A DNA stretch of 64,000 nt from Verrucomicrobiota bacterium (GCA_022709905.1 JAKLHY010000002.1:124001-188000), one strand, 5' to 3'; counted from the first letter of the stretch, positions 1-9,223 are shown. The notes: generated by a model not told the origin, from the letters alone. Numbers and translations: made by a program.

Positions 1-1065
1 CATTTGGGCGGCCGATCATTTTACTCACATCCATTTCGTTGGTGGACAGGGCCTTGGGGAGGTCAAGGCGGCTATCCTCACCGTGAGAAGGCGCGAATTT
101 CCAACCTGGCCGTTGAATTGCCCTTGGACACCCTGCTGGGCCCGACCTATGACGGATTGGATGTAATGACGACCGCCGGGGAGTACTCGGCAAACGCTAA
201 GGCGTTTGAGCTGTGGGCCATGTTGCTCAACCGAGGTTATCGGCTGGCCGCCACGGCTTCTTCAGATTCCTGTTTCGACCGAGCCAACGGCGCGGTGCCA
301 GGGTCGGTTCGGACTTATACCTTTTTAGACAAAGGTTTCTCATTGGAAGCCGTTGCCGAGGCGACCGCGAAAGGCCGGACCTTCGTCACGACGGGTCCGT
401 TAATTGTGTCGACCTTGGAGGGACTACCGCCCGGTTCTGTTTTTCAGGCGGATGGCCGGAATCACCGGTTGGCTATGGAGTTGTGGGCGGCTGGAAACGC
501 CAACGGCGGGCTGAGTCATCTCGAGTTGATCCGGAACGGAGCTGTGGTTCAGACTCTTCACTTACCGCCCGGCACGATGCGATTTCAGACCAATCAGATG
601 ATCCGGGCGACCGAATCGTCATGGTACAGTCTGCGGCTTTACGGGAGCGATCCCCAGAGGCAACGGGCCATAAGCGGCGCCTTTTACTTCGAGAAGCCCG
701 GCCAAGCCCCTCCGGCGCCGGTTATGGCGCGGGTGCGGGCTCGGATTGTTGAGGATGACACGGGCAAACCGTTGAGCGGACGCTTGATCGAGGTGCAGTA
801 TTTGGGGAATCATCCGCGGGATGGGCGTCGGCACAGGGCGCCGGGCGGTCATTTAGTCGTCTCCGTGCCTGGAACCGCGCGTCTGCGGGCCGAAGCGCCG
901 GGGTACAAACCGGTTGTCCTGAGTCCGTTTTTCGATCATCCCGCCCTTCTGGAAAAGATCACACTCATGACTGCGGAAGACTTGGCGCAGTGGGAGACCT
1001 TCGAGCAGATCCGTTCGCTTCTATCGGATGTGCCACTGACGTTTCGTTTGAAGAAATCGCCCTGA
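1..1065 (+). CDS. CehA/McbA-family metallohydrolase, C-terminal part (5' truncated by window edge)
   Basis: The reading frame is already open at base 1, so the N-terminus lies outside the window. The visible 354 residues resemble the C-terminal part of CehA/McbA-type PHP-like metallohydrolases: a short block with an Asp-rich turn (TASSDSCFD, about residue 82), then the RTY and KGRTFVTTGPL segments that follow the metal site in this family. The last ~110 residues look like a separate beta-rich domain (RIVEDDTGKPLSGRLIEV), similar to a carboxypeptidase-regulatory fold. Family members are usually exported and hydrolyse esters or phosphoesters, but the substrate cannot be told here. The first metal ligands would lie upstream. 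The next gene follows in the same direction after about 110 bases. Confidence 0.7.
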   Translation, partial: HLGGRSFYSHPFRWWTGPWGGQGGYPHREKARISNLAVELPLDTLLGPTYDGLDVMTTAGEYSANAKAFELWAMLLNRGYRLAATASSDSCFDRANGAVPGSVRTYTFLDKGFSLEAVAEATAKGRTFVTTGPLIVSTLEGLPPGSVFQADGRNHRLAMELWAAGNANGGLSHLELIRNGAVVQTLHLPPGTMRFQTNQMIRATESSWYSLRLYGSDPQRQRAISGAFYFEKPGQAPPAPVMARVRARIVEDDTGKPLSGRLIEVQYLGNHPRDGRRHRAPGGHLVVSVPGTARLRAEAPGYKPVVLSPFFDHPALLEKITLMTAEDLAQWETFEQIRSLLSDVPLTFRLKKSP

Positions 1066-1178
1066 CCGCATCCGATGGGCTGTGGTGAATACCGTTGCCA
1101 ATTGCAATTTGGATTGCTAAAAGAGGCGTGTTTCCCATCCGACTGGCATGGCAAGCCGGTCTAATCAGAGGAGGCCAT

Positions 1179-2618
1179 ATGCCTGAAGTCCAGCTTGCCG
1201 GCGGCAGATACGTCGGCATGAAAATACCGCTTGGCGGTTTGGGAGAAGTGGAGCTGACTCAGATCTTGTCGAGCAGCACCGACACTTATCTTTATTACAC
1301 CAACCATCCGGGGGTTGTGGTCAAGGTGTATGACCTTGACTGCGGCAAAAGCGACGAAATCAGCTATGGTCCTTACGCGGACTTCGGGTTGGAGTTAGCC
1401 AACTTCGAGTACGTTCTAGGCCGGGAGGCATTAGCTTCGCACCTGCCAGCGTTCTATGGGGCCAACATTGACTACACCGCCAAGTACGCCTATATCGCGA
1501 TGGAGCACTTGGATGGACAGAATCTCAAGTCCTGGTGTGAATCAGCGCGGGCGGCTGAGTGTCCCGAGGATTGGATGGATGCGTTTCGGGAGGCGGTGGA
1601 TCAATCGTTGTTGATCCTGCAGCGGTTCCATCAGCATGGCATCCTGCTGATGGACTTTAAACCCGAGAATGTGATTCGGACCGATTCCTGCCGGATTCGA
1701 TTTGTTGATTTGGGGGCCTGGCTGACTCCGAAATTCGCGGCGGCGCTTGGGGATTATGTTTACTCGGCCACCCCGGACAACGCCGAAGTCCTCATTGACG
1801 CGGCCAATATTCAGACGGGGATCGCACCGACGCCGGCTTCGGACATTTTTTCGGTGGGTGTCGCGCTTTACGAGATGGGAACGGGGCATTCGCGTCTTGC
1901 GCTAGACGGCGGATGGGCCAGCCAGGTTCTGGAGCATCGTGAGATTTGCGGATTTCGTGATTCGCAGATTCGGACCATGTGGAATGCCTATCCGCACCTG
2001 AAGGAAGCGTTGCCCCTGTTGGAGACTCAGGTGCGGCAGAGATGGGTGCTGTTTGCTGATTTCTGGCCGTTGTTGAAGAGTTTTCTGTCGTTGAACATGG
2101 AGGGATGGGACGGCCAAACCCGCGAACAACAGGAGCGGGTGCTGATGGAAACCGGTACTCAATGGATCCGGGACCGTATGGCTCCGTCGTTGCGCTGGCT
2201 AGCCACGCCGATTGCCCAGGCGACGGCGCTGCGCAGCCAGCGGCTGAAAAGCATCGCTGAATTGCGCGCGCTGACAGGGAGACCGGTGCTGCTGGATGTC
2301 CAGAATGATCTGCTGGAACATAACGGCCTGGTGCTGTTTCTCAAGGACATGGAGCATCCCGTCGAATTCGTCCGCGCCTTGAACTCTTGGCAAGTGAAAT
2401 TCCATCGTTACATGGGGCATTGGACCATAGGGGCTCCAGCGGCCGGCACGTATGCCGAGGACACCAGCCGGCTGCTTTTTCTGAAGGAAATCCATCGGGA
2501 CGAGGAAGGACATCGTTTTTACCAGGTGGTCGGGGATCTGGAGGCCGACGATGTGGATAACGACAAGCTGACTTTGTGGCATTTGCGGGATGATCATGGA
2601 GCGTGGATTGGAGGATAG
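1179..2618 (+). CDS. Serine/threonine protein kinase-like protein with divergent HRD motif
   Basis: A 479-residue protein starting at the ATG at 1179, chosen because a strong AGAGGAGG ribosome site lies just upstream; an in-frame start 84 bases earlier has none. A protein kinase fold is visible: the ATP-binding Lys in VVVKVYD (about residue 49), the catalytic loop LMDFKPEN (157-164, HRDLKPEN with His-Arg changed to Leu-Met but Asp, Lys and Asn kept), and VDLG (176-179) in place of DFG. The catalytic Asp and metal-binding residues remain, so activity is plausible. The ~200 residues after the kinase lobe have no motif I recognise. No transmembrane segment is visible, so it is probably cytoplasmic. 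Its substrate is unknown; an FHA protein is encoded 2.4 kb away. Confidence 0.7.
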   Translation: MPEVQLAGGRYVGMKIPLGGLGEVELTQILSSSTDTYLYYTNHPGVVVKVYDLDCGKSDEISYGPYADFGLELANFEYVLGREALASHLPAFYGANIDYTAKYAYIAMEHLDGQNLKSWCESARAAECPEDWMDAFREAVDQSLLILQRFHQHGILLMDFKPENVIRTDSCRIRFVDLGAWLTPKFAAALGDYVYSATPDNAEVLIDAANIQTGIAPTPASDIFSVGVALYEMGTGHSRLALDGGWASQVLEHREICGFRDSQIRTMWNAYPHLKEALPLLETQVRQRWVLFADFWPLLKSFLSLNMEGWDGQTREQQERVLMETGTQWIRDRMAPSLRWLATPIAQATALRSQRLKSIAELRALTGRPVLLDVQNDLLEHNGLVLFLKDMEHPVEFVRALNSWQVKFHRYMGHWTIGAPAAGTYAEDTSRLLFLKEIHRDEEGHRFYQVVGDLEADDVDNDKLTLWHLRDDHGAWIGG

Positions 2619-2742
2619 GCATCGAAAGCAGGCGGCTCCTTTCGGGTTGATTCGGGGGCTCCCGGGCACTCTCGAAGGGCGAATGAAATCTGCCGTTCCA
2701 GGGGGTGGAAGCCGGTGACATTCAAGTGCCGGTGGTTCCGAG

Positions 2743-3996
2743 TCAGTGTGGGTGATGGGAAAAAGACGGTGCGCGCAGATCGTTGAATGACCGGCTGATG
2801 ATCCAGAGGGAGAGGGCGCCGTAAGCGAGGCCCGCCAAAGCCAGGCACGTCCTCATGCCCAGCCAGTCGGAGACACTGGTGATACCCAGGCCGGCGAAAG
2901 GCATGAGACCGAAGAAACTCAGGCTGGCGACGGCGGAGACGCGCCCTCGGAGGGGATCTGGCGCTCGTTCTTGCACGATGGTATTCGCCAGGCCAATCAG
3001 GGAGGAAACGCACCACGAGAGGGGGACCATGCAGGCGATGGCGCCGCCAAAACTGGTCGTCCAACTCAAGCCCAGCAGGCACAAGGCGATACCGCACAGG
3101 ATGGATGTCATGAAGAGGAGCCGTTGGTCTCGACGCACGGCCAGTAATCCGATCGCGCCGGTCAAGGATCCGCTGGCGGCCGCTCCCATGAGAACACCCA
3201 TGCGATCCGGTCCCAAGCCGAGCACGACTTTCACATAGAGGGGGAGCATCACGATCATGACGGGGAAGACGAACACGGTGGCGGTGGCCATCAAGCCGAT
3301 CATGGTCATGGTGGGGCGATCAGCGCGCACGAAAGCGATTCCGTCTTTCATGCCGCCCCGGCGGTGGGCCTCCTCTTCCGGAGATCCGTGGGGCCGGGGA
3401 GCCAGGGTTAGAAGCGCGATAATCAGCGCGACGAACGAAAGGGCGTTGGCGTAAAAAGCAAGGGCGGGGCCCCAAAGGCCGACTACATAACCCGCCAGGG
3501 CGGGGCCGATGAGCCGTGTTCCGTGAAAGACCGACCGATCGATGGCAATGGCCTGGGGCAGATGGTTGCGCGGAACCAATTCCGGAACAAGGGCGGACGC
3601 CGAGGGCATTTCGAACGCGTTGGAGATGCCTTGAATCAGGGCCACAACCATCACATGCCAGATTTCGATCCAGCGCAGGGCGACCAGTGTGCCGAGCAGA
3701 ATTGCCAGGAGAATCTGGGCGACCTGGGTGGCCATCAGGATTTTTCTCTTGTCGTAACGATCAGCAACGATGCCCCCGTAGATGGTCAGAGCGACCATCG
3801 GAATGCCGGAGGCGAAATTCACCAGGCCGAGCAGGAAGGCGCGCTGGGTCAACTCCGCCACCACCCAGCTTTGCGCCATGACCTGCATCCAGGTGCCGGT
3901 CATAGAGATCGCCTCGCCCCTGATATAGCGGGCAAAAGGTCCGCGACGCACCAGTTCCCACACGGGCGCCCAAGTTTTGTTGCCGTCAGAACTCAT
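2743..3996 (-). CDS. MFS transporter (MFS_3/EntS-like exporter)
   Basis: A 417-residue polytopic membrane protein with about 12 hydrophobic segments. It has the cytoplasmic loop 2-3 signature of the major facilitator superfamily (GGIVADRYDKRKI) and the opening SMTGTWMQVMAQSW typical of the MFS_3 group that includes the enterobactin exporter EntS. Such proteins usually export small molecules by proton antiport. The start at 3996 is a choice: an in-frame ATG 12 codons upstream (4032) also exists and neither has a clear ribosome site. It converges with the kinase gene, leaving about 120 bases between them. Substrate unknown. Confidence 0.8.
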   Translation of the reverse strand: MSSDGNKTWAPVWELVRRGPFARYIRGEAISMTGTWMQVMAQSWVVAELTQRAFLLGLVNFASGIPMVALTIYGGIVADRYDKRKILMATQVAQILLAILLGTLVALRWIEIWHVMVVALIQGISNAFEMPSASALVPELVPRNHLPQAIAIDRSVFHGTRLIGPALAGYVVGLWGPALAFYANALSFVALIIALLTLAPRPHGSPEEEAHRRGGMKDGIAFVRADRPTMTMIGLMATATVFVFPVMIVMLPLYVKVVLGLGPDRMGVLMGAAASGSLTGAIGLLAVRRDQRLLFMTSILCGIALCLLGLSWTTSFGGAIACMVPLSWCVSSLIGLANTIVQERAPDPLRGRVSAVASLSFFGLMPFAGLGITSVSDWLGMRTCLALAGLAYGALSLWIISRSFNDLRAPSFSHHPH

Positions 3997-4198
3997 ATGG
4001 ACTGTCAGGAGACTCACGAAGCGCCGCCTCAAGCCGACCAGTCACACGAAGTCTTTTTCCGGGGCGCGGACTCTTTGACACCGTTCGAGAGATGCTTGCC
4101 GAACATGTCACTTTGACTGTCGAATGTCTAGATCGGCTTTTCTTCAACGGCCATGAATTTGAAACGTCCGCTGGCCAAGGATTCGGGAGGAGAGTAAA

Positions 4199-5005
4199 GT
4201 GGCTGGTATTATGGATTTGGGATTGAAAGACAAGGTGGCGGTGGTGATGGCGGCCAGCCGCGGACTCGGCAAAGCGACGGCGGCCGCCTTGGCGGCGGAG
4301 GGCTGTCACCTGGCGATTGCCAGCCGGGAAGCGGGTCGCATTCAGACCGCCGCCGAAGACCTGCGCCAACTCTACCCCGTTCAAGTCCTGACGGGGACTG
4401 TGGATGTGACGCAGCCCGATAGCATCGACGCGTTTGCCCGGGCTGTGGAGCAAAGATACGGCGCAGTCGATATTCTCATCCACAACAGCGGGGGCCCCGT
4501 TCCCGGGACTTTCGACGTTCTGAGCGTCGAACAGTTCCAGCAGGCGGTTGATCTCCTGCTGATGAACGTGGTGCGAGCGACCAAGGCCTTTTTGCCCTTG
4601 ATCCGGCAACGGAAGGCCGGCGGATGCATTCTCACCATTACCAGCATTTCTGTGCGGGAGGTGATACCCAATCTCATGCTCTCGAACAGCGTGCGCGCCG
4701 CGGTGACGGGTTGGAGCAAAACTCTGGCGCGCGAACTGGGGCCGGAGAAGATCCGGGTCAATTGTGTGGCCCCGGGCACCATTCATACCGAACGCATTGA
4801 AGAACTGGTTGCCGCGGGCGCGCGTCAATCAGGACGCGATCCGACCGAGGTCCGATTGAATCTGCAGTCGCGAATACCACTGGGGAGATTCGGGCGTCCG
4901 GAGGAATTCGGGGCGGCGATGGCTTTCCTGGCGAGCGACCGGGCCAGTTTCATCAGTGGGGTGACCTTGGTGGTGGACGGCGCGCAAATGTGCACGGTGA
5001 CGTGA
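4199..5005 (+). CDS. SDR-family oxidoreductase, atypical (catalytic Tyr and Lys replaced)
   Basis: A 268-residue Rossmann-fold protein of normal short-chain dehydrogenase length. The GTG start at 4199 is preceded by GGGAGGAG at ideal spacing. The cofactor motif is AASRGLGKA (18-26) rather than TGxxxGxG. NSGG (96-99) replaces NNAG, and the catalytic Ser remains near 149. At the YxxxK position the sequence is LSNSVRAAVTG (161-171): Tyr is Ser and Lys is Arg. The PG motif (VAPGTIHTE) and C-terminal VVDGA are intact. This fits the FabG-like SDR subgroup known to lack the canonical tetrad (cd05344 type). Reductase activity by the usual mechanism is therefore doubtful; a binding or isomerase-like role is possible. 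Confidence 0.85.
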   Translation: MAGIMDLGLKDKVAVVMAASRGLGKATAAALAAEGCHLAIASREAGRIQTAAEDLRQLYPVQVLTGTVDVTQPDSIDAFARAVEQRYGAVDILIHNSGGPVPGTFDVLSVEQFQQAVDLLLMNVVRATKAFLPLIRQRKAGGCILTITSISVREVIPNLMLSNSVRAAVTGWSKTLARELGPEKIRVNCVAPGTIHTERIEELVAAGARQSGRDPTEVRLNLQSRIPLGRFGRPEEFGAAMAFLASDRASFISGVTLVVDGAQMCTVT

Positions 5006-5020
5006 GACAAGGCGGGCGGA

Positions 5021-5542
5021 CTATTGGCCGGAAGGTCCCAACACGGCGTAGAGCAACAATAGGACCACGATCACTCCCAGGGCCACGCCAATGCCGATGA
5101 ACAGCCGGTTGATCTTGTCGCTTTTCTTTTTAAAAGCGGGATTGACCTCGACCTTGGTGGTGTGAGCGGCCTGTTCCAGGTCATTCAGACGCACTCCCGT
5201 CTTGACATTGGTCGGCATCGGTTCCGCCGTTTTCTTGGGCGCTGCCGGCGGGGCGCCGTTGTCCAGACGAAGCTCCACTTGTCCCAAACGCAGGGTCTGA
5301 CCGGGTTTGACCATTCCTTCCAGAACCCGGTTGTCATCGACGTAAGTGCCATTCGTCGAATTTAAATCCTTGACAAAAACATCAGTGCCCTTGAGATACA
5401 CTTCGCAGTGATGTCCGGAGACCGAGGGCTCGGGGATAAAAAAGCTGTTGTCCTCCAAACGTCCGACGGTGGTTTTCTCACCCGCCTTCAGTTCGCAGGA
5501 GCGGTTCTTAAATCCCTCGCTGAGCACGACAAGTTTGGGCAT
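5021..5542 (-). CDS. FHA-domain protein with C-terminal membrane anchor
   Basis: 173 residues. Residues 1-96 form a forkhead-associated domain with all phosphothreonine-contact motifs: VGRLEDN (Arg28), PSVSGHHCEV (40-49) and NSTNGTY (61-67). A linker rich in Pro, Ala and Lys follows, then one hydrophobic helix at about 144-168 (LFIGIGVALGVIVVLLLLYA) near the C-terminus, which makes it a probable tail-anchored inner-membrane protein with the FHA domain in the cytoplasm. FHA domains bind phosphothreonine peptides. A kinase-like protein is encoded nearby, though not next to it, so a partnership is only a guess. It converges with the SDR gene, 15 bases away. Confidence 0.88.
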   Translation of the reverse strand: MPKLVVLSEGFKNRSCELKAGEKTTVGRLEDNSFFIPEPSVSGHHCEVYLKGTDVFVKDLNSTNGTYVDDNRVLEGMVKPGQTLRLGQVELRLDNGAPPAAPKKTAEPMPTNVKTGVRLNDLEQAAHTTKVEVNPAFKKKSDKINRLFIGIGVALGVIVVLLLLYAVLGPSGQ

Positions 5543-5645
5543 AGGTAGATTCTCTAGCGGCTATTATCTTCACAGGAACAATTTCAAGTCAAACTGATTT
5601 CTTCTGGGCGGGGGGGCGGATTGATTTTTGATTTAATGCGGAAGG

Positions 5646-5676
5646 TTTCCGGGAACGGTATATCCATTCCCGGAAA
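5646..5676. repeat. 31-bp inverted repeat between the FHA gene and carA
   Basis: Two 13-base arms (TTTCCGGGAACGG and CCATTCCCGGAAA) flank a 5-base TATAT centre. The single non-complementary pair becomes G-U when read on the minus strand, which is the direction of both flanking genes. No T-run follows, so it is not a standard terminator; it could be an operator or a processing hairpin. The rest of the 5543-5838 gap shows nothing else I recognise. Confidence 0.55.
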
Positions 5677-5838
5677 GCGCGTCGGCGTAGTTCAACCCTC
5701 GTCATCGCGAAGACACGCCGGCCTTTATTGCGGTTTTCGACCGGCAAGAATAACTCGCTGGAGGTCCCCAAGAGCTTTCATGGCAAAATAGTTGTCTGGC
5801 AGAAAGTGGTTAGGGATCGCCCGGGATCCTGGAACAGG

Positions 5839-6996
5839 TCAGCTACGGCGGATTAACTCGCGAAATTCGTCAAAAAGCACCGAGGAATCGTGGGGCCCGG
5901 GGGAGGCTTCGGGGTGATACTGGACGCAAAACACGGGTTTGTGGCGGTGTCGCATTCCTTCCACGGTTTGATCGTTCAGGTTGATGCGATCGACTTCAAC
6001 ATGAGATGGGAGGCTGTGGGGATCGACGGCGAAGCCATGATTTTGGGAGGTGATTTCGACCTGTCCGGTGCGGAGGTTTTTTACGGGTTGATTAGCTCCG
6101 CGATGGCCGAACTTAAGCTTAAATGTTTTGCCTCCAAGCGCTTGACCAATGATTTGATGTCCTAGACAGATGCCAAAAACAGGAACGCCCGTGTTAATTA
6201 AATCGCTGACCGCCCTGACGGCGTATCCCAGAGCGGCCGGGTCTCCCGGGCCGTTTGACAGGAAAATGCCCGACGGTTTGTATTGGAGGGCAGTGTCGGC
6301 TGGTGTATGGGCTGGGACGACAGTGACCTGAAAGCCGCGTTGTCGCAATCGTCGCAGAATGTTGTATTTAATGCCAAAATCATAGGCGACGACAGGGATC
6401 TCGGCCGGGGGGAGGGGATGGCGGAGATTGTGAATATTGGCTTCATTCGAAGAGCGAGAGAGGCGGAAATCGCCGCTTTCCTCATCCCGAGAATCCCAGG
6501 AGAAGGGTTGGGGGTGAGTGACTTCCCGGACATAGTCGATCCCGATCAATCCCTGCCATTGGCGGGCGCCATTGACGGCCTCGCTATCGGACAGGTCTTC
6601 TGTGGAAATCATGCCTTTCAAGGCGCCGTGGACACGGAGTTTCTTGGTAAGCGCCCGGGTATCGAGACCCTGGATTCCGGGAATCCGATGTTGTTGAAGG
6701 TAATCAGGCAACGACATTTCAGACCGCCAGTTGCTGACCAGCGGCGAGAGTTCACGAACGACAAAACCGGCGACATGAGGCTGCCAGGATTCCACGTCCA
6801 GGCGGTTAATGCCGTAGTTTCCAATCAGGGGATAGGTCATCGCGACGATTTGTCCCTTATAGGAAGGATCGGTCAGGATTTCCTGATAGCCCGTCATGGA
6901 AGTGTTAAAGCAGACCTCGCCGCAGGCTGAGGCCCGCGCGCCAAAGGCCTGTCCGCGCATCACCGTGCCATCTTCAAGAGCCAGTATTGCATTCAT
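5839..6996 (-). CDS. carA: Carbamoyl-phosphate synthase small subunit (glutamine amidotransferase)
   Basis: 385 residues, the usual CarA length. The N-terminal half carries the CarA-specific [18 protein letters not shown] block. The C-terminal half is a class I glutamine amidotransferase with the nucleophile in FGICLGHQ (Cys277) and the His/Glu pair in [10 protein letters not shown] (His361, Glu363). It releases ammonia from glutamine for carbamoyl phosphate synthesis in pyrimidine and arginine pathways. The large subunit gene carB is not next to it and is not in the window. The ATG at 6996 is the first in frame, and the gene is divergent from mutT across a repeat element. Confidence 0.97.
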   Translation of the reverse strand: MNAILALEDGTVMRGQAFGARASACGEVCFNTSMTGYQEILTDPSYKGQIVAMTYPLIGNYGINRLDVESWQPHVAGFVVRELSPLVSNWRSEMSLPDYLQQHRIPGIQGLDTRALTKKLRVHGALKGMISTEDLSDSEAVNGARQWQGLIGIDYVREVTHPQPFSWDSRDEESGDFRLSRSSNEANIHNLRHPLPPAEIPVVAYDFGIKYNILRRLRQRGFQVTVVPAHTPADTALQYKPSGIFLSNGPGDPAALGYAVRAVSDLINTGVPVFGICLGHQIIGQALGGKTFKLKFGHRGANQPVKNLRTGQVEITSQNHGFAVDPHSLPSHVEVDRINLNDQTVEGMRHRHKPVFCVQYHPEASPGPHDSSVLFDEFRELIRRS

Positions 6997-7078
6997 CCGA
7001 ACGTCGGGCCGATGCTAGAGATACGGCGGGGTTGGTCAAGTGGATTACGGAGCCCCTGAACCGCCAAATAAATATTTT

Positions 7079-7224
7079 AACCGCTAATGGACGCCAATCC
7101 ACGCGAATCATGGTAGGCCCAGTGCGAAGATCGTGAAGGTCTAGAAAAATCGATAGACTGTCCGATATTCAGCCAACAGGGGATCTCCGCTTCGATTCGC
7201 GTGCGTTGGCATTCATTCGCGGTT
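7079..7224. repeat. MITE-like intergenic element, copy 1 (~146 bp, terminal inverted repeats)
   Basis: Terminal inverted repeats of about 31 bases (26 of 31 matching) begin AACCGC at both ends. Each is built of a decamer close to AATGGACGCC repeated about three times. The interior is clearly related to two other copies at 12352-12494 (opposite orientation) and 43653-43779 (same orientation), including the shared stretch CTCCGCTTC-ATTCGCGT. It sits between the divergent genes carA and mutT. There is no coding capacity. Flanking sequence on both sides (6997-7078 and 7225-7274) shows nothing specific. Confidence 0.75.
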
Positions 7225-7274
7225 AGGTCTATTTTAATTTTGCCATGGAGCGGCTGGTTTGATTGGCTGGAAGC

Positions 7275-7748
7275 ATGCCAGGCTTGGATGTTGCGGCGGG
7301 ATTGATATTCAGAAAGGGGCGGCTTCTGGTTACCCAGAGGCGCGAGGGGGATTCTTTGGGTGGATTTTGGGAGTTTCCGGGTGGAAAACGCGAACCGGGG
7401 GAATCGTGGGAATCCTGTCTGAAGCGGGAATTGACGGAGGAACTTGGCATTGAGGTGGCTGTCGGTTCTCTCTGGGAGACGGTGGACCACGTTTATCCGG
7501 AAAGAGAGGTGCATCTGCGCTTTTTTCTGTGCCGACTGGTGCGTCGCGAGCCGCAAACGATCGGCTGCCAGGATTTGCGCTGGATTCGGAGGGAGGAGTT
7601 AGGCGGATTCAAATTTCCTCCCGCTGATGCCCGGCTAATAGAACGGTTGTCCAACAGTCCCGATTTGTGGACGCTCGACGCGGAGCCGCCTGCAAGCCGA
7701 AGCGGTGGCCTTGTTCAGGATCATGAAGGTCACAAAGGGGGCGAGTAG
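7275..7748 (+). CDS. mutT: MutT-like Nudix hydrolase (8-oxo-dGTP diphosphatase)
   Basis: 157 residues from the ATG at 7275 (a TTG four codons upstream is possible). The complete Nudix box is present at about 36-58: GGKREPGESWESCLKRELTE followed by ELG, fitting GX5EX7REUXEEXGU. The N-terminus (VAAGLIFRKGRLLVTQR) is that of the MutT/NUDIX-4 group that hydrolyses 8-oxo-dGTP to prevent A-to-C mutations. The catalytic glutamates are intact. Length is slightly above E. coli MutT. Single gene, divergent from carA. Confidence 0.88.
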   Translation: MPGLDVAAGLIFRKGRLLVTQRREGDSLGGFWEFPGGKREPGESWESCLKRELTEELGIEVAVGSLWETVDHVYPEREVHLRFFLCRLVRREPQTIGCQDLRWIRREELGGFKFPPADARLIERLSNSPDLWTLDAEPPASRSGGLVQDHEGHKGGE

Positions 7749-7819
7749 CCTGTGAACGCTTTCGGTTCTTACTTCGCGCCCATCCAGATGGTTAATGGAA
7801 ATGTGCGGATTTGGAGCCC

Positions 7820-8995
7820 TCAACGAATGGGTCCGTAGTATTCCTCGACCAGTTTGCGAAATCCGTTTTCGTTCAGATTGATGATCTTCATTTCGCGGCG
7901 GGCGTTTTCCTCGGAATCGCTGGCATGGGCGGCATTGACCATGACAGTGGAGCCGAACTCGCGCCGGATGGATCCGGGGGGGGCTTTTGAAGGATCGGTG
8001 GGTCCCAGGACATCGCGTATTTTACGGACGGCATCAGGTCCTTCGTAGACAAGCGCAATGCACTTTTCGGTGCCAGGCAGGTTGCGTTCTTGCTCGGAAC
8101 ATTCGCTCGGGGCCCGGCCTGACATGAATTTGACGATGCTCTCAAACTGATTATCACCAAAAGCCGGTCCCAGGAGTTCGCCCAGGCGGTGAACCTCGTT
8201 TTCGGAGAGGCGGAAATTGAACTCCTTTTCGAGGACGGCCTGGGATCGGCTTCCCACGACATCGCCCAGTTTATTTCGCAGCACTTCACGGACGGGTTCG
8301 TAGAACTCGATGGCCTGGGAGACGCTCATGCGATGAACCTTGATCCCGACAATGAACAGGCCGGTTCGAGAAAAGAAATCGATGACATTGCCCGGGCGGC
8401 CTGTGGGGAATCGGAAATTATCCGGCTTAATGAGCACCAGCGTGCGCTGGGGTTTTGCTTCGGCGGGATAGGTCACCACGTTTTCCAACAAACCGCCGTC
8501 CAAATCCGAGTAGCTGGCCCAGAGCTTCAGTCGGGATTCGGCTTCATGGACTTCCGGCGCCGCAAGGACGGCGGGCTCGAAGTATTGGACCTTTTCATGC
8601 TCGTCCAGAACCAGATCTCCGTAGGTATCCCGAATGGTCTCTCCTCCCGAGTGGTCAACGCTGAAGTTGCCGACGGCCGCCCGGATTTTGCGGACCGCGT
8701 CTTCTCCCTGGAACAGGAGCGCCATCACCCTTCGGCGTCTGCCTGTTTTTAGGTCGGGAGAGAGCCGTTTGAGAATGTAATTTTGGATCAGTTCCTGGAT
8801 GCGTCGATCCTGGGGATCACGGGCCGACAAGGCAATGGCCGCGTATTTTTCGACCAAGTCCCGGCTTGGGGCAAACATCCTGGCCCCGACCAATTCCAGT
8901 CCGGTGCGGGCGATTAAACGGGCCAGGATTCCTCCAGTTCGGGATTTATGGAGTGAATAGGGGGTCAGGATCGCGTAGGCGAGTTCTACAGCCAT
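7820..8995 (-). CDS. Tandem nucleoside diphosphate kinase-domain protein
   Basis: 391 residues with two copies of the NDK fold. The N-terminal copy (about 1-145) opens AYAILTPYSL and contains the GEDAVRKIR segment, but ends without the active-site NxxHGSDS motif. The C-terminal copy (about 184-391) opens RTLVLIKPD, has the parallel GPDAVRKIR segment, and carries NAAHASDS (354-361) with the phospho-acceptor His357. It therefore looks like a duplicated NDK in which only the second domain is catalytic. Ordinary bacterial Ndk is about 140 residues, and both copies here hold extra insertions. It may be the cell's NDK, transferring phosphate from ATP to NDPs, or a regulatory derivative. Confidence 0.8.
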   Translation of the reverse strand: MAVELAYAILTPYSLHKSRTGGILARLIARTGLELVGARMFAPSRDLVEKYAAIALSARDPQDRRIQELIQNYILKRLSPDLKTGRRRRVMALLFQGEDAVRKIRAAVGNFSVDHSGGETIRDTYGDLVLDEHEKVQYFEPAVLAAPEVHEAESRLKLWASYSDLDGGLLENVVTYPAEAKPQRTLVLIKPDNFRFPTGRPGNVIDFFSRTGLFIVGIKVHRMSVSQAIEFYEPVREVLRNKLGDVVGSRSQAVLEKEFNFRLSENEVHRLGELLGPAFGDNQFESIVKFMSGRAPSECSEQERNLPGTEKCIALVYEGPDAVRKIRDVLGPTDPSKAPPGSIRREFGSTVMVNAAHASDSEENARREMKIINLNENGFRKLVEEYYGPIR

Positions 8996-9022
8996 AAAAA
9001 AAGAATAAACCTGGGAACGTGC

Positions 9023-9223
9023 TTAGACCTGGGTTGGATGGGTGCTGGGGGCGGACTCCGGGGGGGTGATGGCTGCGCCTTTGCCGCCAATAATCTTAAA
9101 CATCACCGATCCACAACAAGGGCATTTGCCCTTGATGGCTTTGCGACCGTTTTTCATTACTTCCTCAACGGCTTCGGCGATTTCTTTCTTGGCCTTGCAC
9201 TTTACACAATAACCTTCAGCCAT
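9023..9223 (-). CDS. DUF5679-like zinc-ribbon protein
   Basis: 66 residues. Two CxxC pairs (CVKC at 6-9 and CPCC at 34-37) with the surrounding GYCVKCKAKKEI and KGKCPCCGSVMF match small DUF5679 zinc-ribbon proteins. The tail is Pro/Ser/Thr rich and looks disordered. It lies just upstream of the NDK gene in the same direction (27 bases), so co-transcription is likely. Function is unknown; proteins of this type probably bind one zinc ion. Confidence 0.8.
   Translation of the reverse strand: MAEGYCVKCKAKKEIAEAVEEVMKNGRKAIKGKCPCCGSVMFKIIGGKGAAITPPESAPSTHPTQV

Noticed and set aside
5589..5771. 60-codon minus-strand frame between the FHA gene and carA
   Set aside because: It spans the inverted repeat, has a basic, low-complexity product and no ribosome site.
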